In this document: positions 58,784 through 64,000 of the stretch, piece by piece
How positions within the stretch are numbered: the first letter of the stretch is position 1
How the letters are laid out: each line of letters begins with the position of its first letter
NCBI GenBank assembly: GCA_031772625.1
Contig: CM062805.1
Coordinates: 801,131,592-801,195,591, forward strand
Length of the DNA: 64,000 bases
Origin: Pinus tabuliformis
Lineage: Eukaryota; Streptophyta; Pinopsida; Pinales; Pinaceae
Direction of reading: 5' to 3'
Position numbers and translations under genes: made by a program
The notes under the pieces: generated by a model
Seen by the model: the letters and a program-made list of their open reading frames with translations, nothing else
What the model was told of the DNA's origin: nothing
Database searches by the model: none

Positions 58784-59421
58784 TTGGTTGTATCCTATAG
58801 GTTTTCAGGGGATCCTATAGGTTTCCTGGGGATCCTGTAGGACTATTTTGAGGCCGAATTGAGGAAAAAACCTCTAGGAAGCTAATAAAGGGTCCCTACT
58901 TGTCTCCCAAGCCTTTTGACCATTGACCATCATCTCCAAGAAACCTGCCACATCACCAAAAGAGATTAGCTTTCACACTCTCACATGAAAAAAGACAAAA
59001 AGAAAAACATAATTATTTTATTCATTTACATGCACAACAGTAGAAGGTTTTATGGTTTGAATTTGCATGCTTAGGACAGTAGGATTTCATACATGTTTAA
59101 CTTAGCATTCTTTTGAAGTAAAGCCTCTTCGTAGTTAGTTAGAAAATGGTGTGTTTTAGCATTTGATTTCAGTCTCTTTCCTTGTACTTTCTATCCTGTA
59201 ATAGGTTAAGGTTCCATTTCAAACATTTCATTCTCTGCAATTAGTTTAGGATTTTTCTTCAGCACATGCACTCCATTACATCATGACAACAAATGAAGGA
59301 TACATTGTATGCCACATAGATAGTGCCGATACCTATTAATTTTGTACAAACCCCGAATTGATAATTAAAGTCGGTAGCCTTGGGATTTGCAGAATTCTTG
59401 TTGCAATACCGAGGCTCATCA
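58784..59421 (+). repeat. Probable partial 5' LTR of element E
   Basis: The stretch ends GAGGCTCATCA just before a primer-site-like sequence. Its start is not defined. Element D's right end abuts it, with TTGGT at 58,784. Motifs CCTATAGGTTTTCAGGG near 58,793 recur inverted near 62,530. Confidence 0.35.
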
Positions 59422-59427
59422 TTTTTT

Positions 59428-59445
59428 TGCACCATTTTTGGGGAG
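59428..59445 (+). other. Possible primer-binding site of element E
   Basis: TGCACCATTTTTGGGGAG resembles the TGGCGCCxxxxxxGGGGA type primer sites of Athila-like elements, with two changes near its start. It lies 6 bp after a terminal CA and 330 bp before gag. Confidence 0.45.
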
Positions 59446-59611
59446 ATGTCAAAGTATGTATTGTTTTCTTCCCTATTTGATTCATTTCTTTTCACTTTTT
59501 TCAAAATAAAATATTTGCATTAGGCATAGATGTCAAAGTATGTATTGTTTTCTTCCCTATTTGATTCATTTCTTTTCACTTTTTTCAAAACAAAATATTT
59601 GCATTAGGCAT
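59444..59611. repeat. 84 bp tandem duplication
   Basis: AGATGTCAAAGTATGTATTG and the following 64 bp are repeated once at a period of 84 bp, with one difference seen (AAAATAAAAT versus AAAACAAAAT). Near-identity implies a recent event, just downstream of the primer-site-like sequence. Confidence 0.85.
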
Positions 59612-59763
59612 GTTTCATTTCAAAAATAGAAAAGTGCATTGCATTAGTGTTTTCATTCAATCATAAAAACAAAAAAATCTTCAACACCAACTCACCCCCC
59701 CATTTGATCACGTGATGTAGTAAGAGCCACATCACCATTCACTTTTGCAAGTAGGAGGAGAAG

Positions 59764-61277
59764 ATGACAAGTAATGTAGAAGAAATGGATGGAGATGATG
59801 ACAATGAGGAATATCCTCTTAGATTTCCCATTCAAGATACTAAAGGTAGTGTGCACATGAAGAACATCCCTCCATCTTTTCTTCCAAAATTTCATGGTAT
59901 AGGGTCAGAGGATCCGGAAACCTTTCTCTTTGAATTTGAAATTGTTTGTATATCTTATGGTTACTTATCAAAAACTCAAAATCTAGGATTGTTTCCAACA
60001 ACTTTGAAGGATAGAGCTCTTAAATGGTTCATGAGTTTAGGGACTAATTCAATAAGATCATGGAATGATATGTAAAATATATTTATAGAAAAATATAAAG
60101 ATCATGATATTAGGGAAGAAATATTTATAATGAATCAAAGAGAAGATGAGATCCTTGAGGATCTAATAGAGAGGCTTATGTATAATGTTAAGAGGGGAAA
60201 ACTACATCATTTAGGATTCAACACACTAAAAACCCTCTTAGAACAATTAAGGATGAATGGATTGATCTCCTTAATATCATGAGTAGAGGTGATGTATACC
60301 AATTATCATTTGATGAAATTTGTGAAACATGCAAACACATATCAAGAGGAAAGGCAAGAGTAAGTCAATCAGCATCAAGATCAGTAAGTCAAGCTAAACT
60401 TGGAAATTTGTTTGATGACTTTAAAACATAAATTCTTAGCAATATAACCAAAAAAGTAGAAATTTTAAAAATAAAAAATGACCAAAAATAATATGTTTGT
60501 GTTGTTCATGCAGAATGAAATGATATTAAAAATTCACCAAGGTTGAAGGATGTTCACTAAGAGGACAATAGAGCAAGTCAATTGCCAATGCAGCAATATT
60601 GGGTAGCTCCAAGAGGACCATGGCAACGTATTCAACTTGATATGATACAAGAGCCTAATTCACAATTTCAAGCTTATGCACATCCACCTCAAAGTAATTG
60701 AATCACACCCTTACCTTGACAACATTGACCATCTCAACCCCAAAAACAATCTTGGCAACAAGGTTTGCAAGGAAATTATGGGAGCCATCCACAATATCCT
60801 TAGTATTTTCCTCAATATCCTCCATACCAAACTCCTTGTTATCCTTACCATTCACCTCCACCACAAACACAACCCCATCCACATCCATCTCAAATATGCA
60901 TTCCTACTCAACTACCTGTACCACCATTTACAAACCCACACATTGAAGTAGCTCAACCCACTTACAATGTTGAGGTATAACACTTCCAAACATCTCCTCT
61001 TGAGCTCAATGCTATTCACCATATCTTAGGAATATTATTACAAAAAACCGATTATCTAGATGCCACTGAGGGACAACATGCAGAGAAGGAAGATTTGAAA
61101 GAGAATATCAAAGAATCATGGGCTGCACTTGATGAGGAGCACATAATAAAATCAAAGATTGAGAAATCTCCCTCATGGTTATCATCAATTCCTCGATGTA
61201 TTCAAGAGAACAATAAGCAAAAAGAGGAATATTTGAAGGTCATGGAAGAAGAAGACATCCAATATTATCCAAATTAG
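59764..61277 (+). pseudogene. Element E gag (decayed)
   Basis: The first open part, 59,764-60,075, starts MTSNVEEMDGDDDNEEYPLR and carries the capsid blocks FLPKFHGIGSEDPETFLFEF, LFPTTLKDRALKWFMSLG and SIRSWNDM, then a TAA replaces the usual Lys/Gln. It continues in frame with IFIEKYKDH, EEIFIMNQREDE and then other frames (SFDEICETCKHISRGKARV). A Pro/Gln/His-rich part follows near 60,620-60,960, and an acidic helical segment at 61,095-61,277 (ALDEEHIIKSKIEKSP). This is a Ty3/gypsy Gag of the Athila/Tat-like class. No protease or polymerase follows. Confidence 0.7.
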
Positions 61278-61572
61278 CAAGTGGACCAGGGGCATCAAAA
61301 TTATATTGAAATATTGTTCTAGATAGTCATTAAGTTGCAGCGATACCCTCTCCTTCAAATGTGTTTGATATCATGAAATTCAAATCATTTGATATTTCAA
61401 ATCTAGGTACATGTCAAAGCATACATTTCAAGCCTCCACATCATTTTGTCTATCATCTTGATGTGCACATGGCTCCATTGGAAGTATTCTTATACTTGAA
61501 AGTGATTGCGTTTTTCAAGTAGGGTAGGGTAGAAGAATAGAAAATGATGAAAAAAAGAGAAAAAAATAAAAA
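61277..61572 (+). other. Noncoding stretch between gag remnant and hairpin array
   Basis: No supported gene is seen. The sequence reads like decayed element E DNA and ends in an A-rich tract (61,545-61,572). Confidence 0.3.
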
Positions 61573-61756
61573 CTCAAGTGAAAACCTCCTTGGAGGGGCC
61601 TGAGATTGGCTCATTGACTGAAAACCTCCATGAGGCGGTCAATGGGTCGGTAAAAATGAAAAAAGAGGAAAAAAGAAAAAGATCCTAGGTGAAAACCTCC
61701 TTTGAGGCGCCTAGGCAGACCTACTAGTTGGAAACCTCCTTGAGGCAACTAATAGG
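61573..61756 (+). repeat. Array of four hairpins with conserved loop and covarying stems
   Basis: Hairpins lie at 61,573-61,604, 61,612-61,644, 61,684-61,715 and 61,720-61,756. Each has the core (G)GAAACCTCC followed 2-4 bases later by GAGG, which itself pairs. Outer stems differ but pair in each: CTCA/TGAG, CATTGAC/GTCAATG, CCTAGG/CCTAGG and CCTACTAGTTG/CAACTAATAGG (one mismatch). Purine-rich spacers separate pairs. Most likely this is an RNA structure in element E's untranslated region. Confidence 0.7.
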
Positions 61757-62059
61757 CCTGGAAGAAAAAAAAAAGAAAAAAATAAAAAAAATATGTGCTT
61801 CATGTACCTCTCTGATGAATGCATGTACTCTCCAAAATTTGCAAGCAACAAGAAAAAGTTGGTACCAAAAGGAAAATTGGTCAATCCTAGTCAAAAGAAG
61901 TAAAATGTTGACTTTCTCCTCCTTTTCTCAAATGCTCCAACAAGGCCAAGGCCATGCTAATCCATCACCCTTATCTATTTCTAGTATCCACCCATCATTT
62001 TCAAGCTTATACCATTCAATTTGCTTGTTGTCCTAAAAAACTACAGGATACAAAAATAC

Positions 62060-62480
62060 ATAGAGTAGAAATTTATTTTTGCCATAACTTGGAAACCATG
62101 CATCCATTTTCCAAGCTATTTCAGGAGGAGATGCATATGGATGATTGTAACATGATAAAGAAATTTTAGCAAATTCCAGTGCACAATTTTTGAGAAATTA
62201 GCCTCCATCACCTACAACCATTTTTGCATTTTCTCGATGTCTGTGCATCCATTTAAAAAGTTATTTCTTGGGGAGATGCATACGGATTAGGGTAACATCC
62301 CCAAGCAATTTCAGAAAATTCTAGTGTATAGTTTCCAAGAAATCAGCCTACATCACCTTCAACCATTTTTATTTTTTCTCGAGATCTGTGCATCCATTGA
62401 CCAATTTTTTTTATAAGGAGGTGCATAATGATGATTGAAACATGATCATAAAGTTTCAGGTCAGTCCATTCTACTGTTTG
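62060..62480. repeat. Tandem repeat, unit about 145 bp, about 3 copies
   Basis: Blocks TGCATCCATT, GG(A/G)GATGCATA(T/C)GGAT, TCCA(G/A)TG(C/T)A and CA(T/C)CACCT(A/T)CAACCATTTTT recur at about 145 bp, with the third copy more diverged. The array may lie in a 3' LTR or untranslated region of element E. Confidence 0.6.
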
Positions 62481-62610
62481 GGAGATATGGACAAAACAAA
62501 GGTTGTCATGTAAACCTACAAGATTCCCTGAAAATCTATAGGTTCCTACTGGATACAGAAAAAAACCTACAGGATTGGCAATGAGAAGTTTTAAAAGGGA
62601 AAAATAGAGG

Positions 62611-62817
62611 TTGGCTTCATCAAGCAATGATAAGGAGGGGGAACACATCAACAAAGTGAGGATTCATCAGCACCCTCCTATACTAGAGATATTCACAAGG
62701 CACGATTGGATGGGTGTCTTTGGAAACTTGAGGGGATATGATGATGAAGTAGCCAGAGATTTGCGGTCAGCTTTAGCATGGAAATCCAGAGGTCAAAGAA
62801 GCTCCTCCAGAGCTTAG
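62611..62817 (+). pseudogene. Truncated retrotransposon-associated ORF
   Basis: A 68-residue open frame starts MASSSNDKEGEHINKVRIHQ and includes HPPILEIFTRHDWMGVFGNL and RGYDDEVARD. I have the impression of a recurring extra ORF found with plant retrotransposons (RVxxHPPILExF, FFxxLRGYDDxVA), but only its N-terminus is present, and after VARD the sequence departs. I am unsure. It could be a chance open frame. Confidence 0.3.
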
Positions 62818-64000
62818 CAACAACATCAGTATCATCAACATCACCATCCAACACATGCACATCAACATCAACTCAGCAGTAGCATGCAGGTCTCTCCAAC
62901 AACCATTAGGTATGTACGTATGCAATATTCTTGACCTATTCTCTTGAGCATATTATAGTTATAAATTTGTTGTCAATGCATGAGAGATAAGTTTTTATAA
63001 GATAAGGATGGGTCAGCAGTCTCAGCCACCTTGAACTAGTTAATTGCAACTCACTCCTTCACTCGTGCAATGTTGAAAAGTCACATTATGAAGGGTGATG
63101 ATTTCAAGGAATGAGGACAACAGTTAAGAGAAGAAATTTTATCAAAGGCCAAGTCACCACAGCACTCCAATCCCTCCATCCACTTCATATTCCCTATCTA
63201 TTCATCATTCATCCATCCCATTTCATTCTTGAAAAAAAAACTAATAGATCACCCTCTCCATTTTCACAAACCTACACTACTCCCTTTGAGCCCTAGCATC
63301 ATCATCCAATCCCTCTTCATAATTTCTCATCACTCCCATATAGTTAGAAGACCCTGAAAGAGGAGGAATGACTACTACAGGAAGGAAGAAGGTTGCTATA
63401 ATAAGGAAGAAATGAACAAATTATGTTAACCCCCAAGATGGTAGAGCTTAATAGAGAACTAATCAAAACATAGAACTCTAAGGCCATTTGGCAGTCATCT
63501 AGGCCACAAGAGAGAAAAAGAAGGAAACAAAAGAAAATGAGCATTCACCATCAAAACAAAACTCAAACTGCAGTGATGAAAAGATGTTTTCCAATAGGTC
63601 TGCAATCTCTTTCTAGATTTTTTCCAAGGCCTAAAAATGGGAAAAAGGCATGGGAGTCAAGTTGCAGGCCTGCCCTGGGCTCAGAATATTATTTATGCTC
63701 AAAAAAGGTTTCCTGTAGTTTTAACACGGTTTCCTGTAGTTGTGACAGGAATTACTTTAGGATGTCCTAGTTCTCATCTAAAGGCAGTTTGAAGGTTTTA
63801 GAGGTGTCAAAATGGTGGAAAAAGGTAGCATAAGGTTGAGAAGGATATGGAAGACCTTTCTAAACTGAAAAATATTCAAGAACTCATCTTGAATAAGGGA
63901 AATAAATCAAGCTAATGGTCTCAGGAAATAATTATTTTTCTTTGCACAAATATGTTTTTGGGCTTGTCCTTGCAAAACTTACAACCAAGATTCTTAATGA
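62818..64000. other. Right end of window, no recognised features
   Basis: A CATCA-rich microsatellite-like patch lies near 62,820-62,875. No coding region, LTR edge or RNA gene can be supported. Short open frames (63,111-63,296; 63,344-63,544; 63,537-63,770) have no recognisable domain. Confidence 0.35.

Overview
The window looks like intergenic DNA from a land plant with a large, repeat-rich nuclear genome. The evidence is several long-terminal-repeat (LTR) retrotransposons of plant Ty3/gypsy type nested in each other and in satellite-like arrays, plant-type introns, and decayed fragments of typical plant genes (PPR protein, kinesin-14, plant LacZ-type beta-galactosidase). A gymnosperm or another large-genome seed plant is plausible, but the sequence alone does not settle it. 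I see no clearly intact host gene, tRNA, rRNA or CRISPR array. Almost every long reading frame belongs to a mobile element.

Layout: (1) 1-3,580, a degenerate minisatellite with a roughly 70-80 bp unit that carries its own inverted repeat. (2) About 3,800-8,660, a decayed multi-exon gene: an unrecognised N-terminal part, a block in which one short exon plus its intron has been multiplied about six times, and two copies of an FCP1/NIF-type phosphatase domain that have lost the catalytic aspartates. (3) About 8,880-28,060, a satellite-like array of roughly 290 bp units split by two retrotransposons on the minus strand. Element C (9,974-18,782) is a chromovirus most like the CRM group, with a tRNA-Met primer site. 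Element A (20,223-28,005, perfect TTAAT target duplication) is a Tat/Ogre-like element with gag remnant and protease but no polymerase. A near-perfect 160 bp palindrome sits in the array at about 19.1 kb. (4) 28,061-32,002, no recognised feature.

(5) 32,003-58,783 is element D, an LTR retrotransposon (PBS and PPT present) with no gag or pol that I can recognise. Its interior instead carries pieces of unrelated host genes, all antisense to the element: PPR, kinesin-14, GH2 beta-galactosidase, a fumarylacetoacetate-hydrolase-like piece and unidentified pieces. (6) Inside D lies element B (39,309-55,016, perfect GTGCA target duplication, LTRs nearly identical, hence young). It is a 15.7 kb Tat-lineage element with long leader, gag with a prion-like YQPQG region, protease, reverse transcriptase, a degenerate retroviral RNase H, integrase, a second archaeal-type RNase H downstream of the integrase, and on the opposite strand a two-exon gene resembling the plant mobile domain family. 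B carries two frameshifts, two nonsense codons and a 202 bp insertion, so this copy is not autonomous. (7) 58,784-64,000, remnants of a further Ty3/gypsy element E (primer site, gag pseudogene, an array of four covarying hairpins, 145 bp tandem repeats).

How it fits together: A and B share an arginine-tRNA-type primer site, an unusual CX2CX3HX4C zinc knuckle, a similar protease and homologous 3' noncoding DNA. A therefore looks like a non-autonomous relative of B's family. The most unusual signals are the dual RNase H plus spliced antisense gene in B, and the composite gene-fragment cargo of D.
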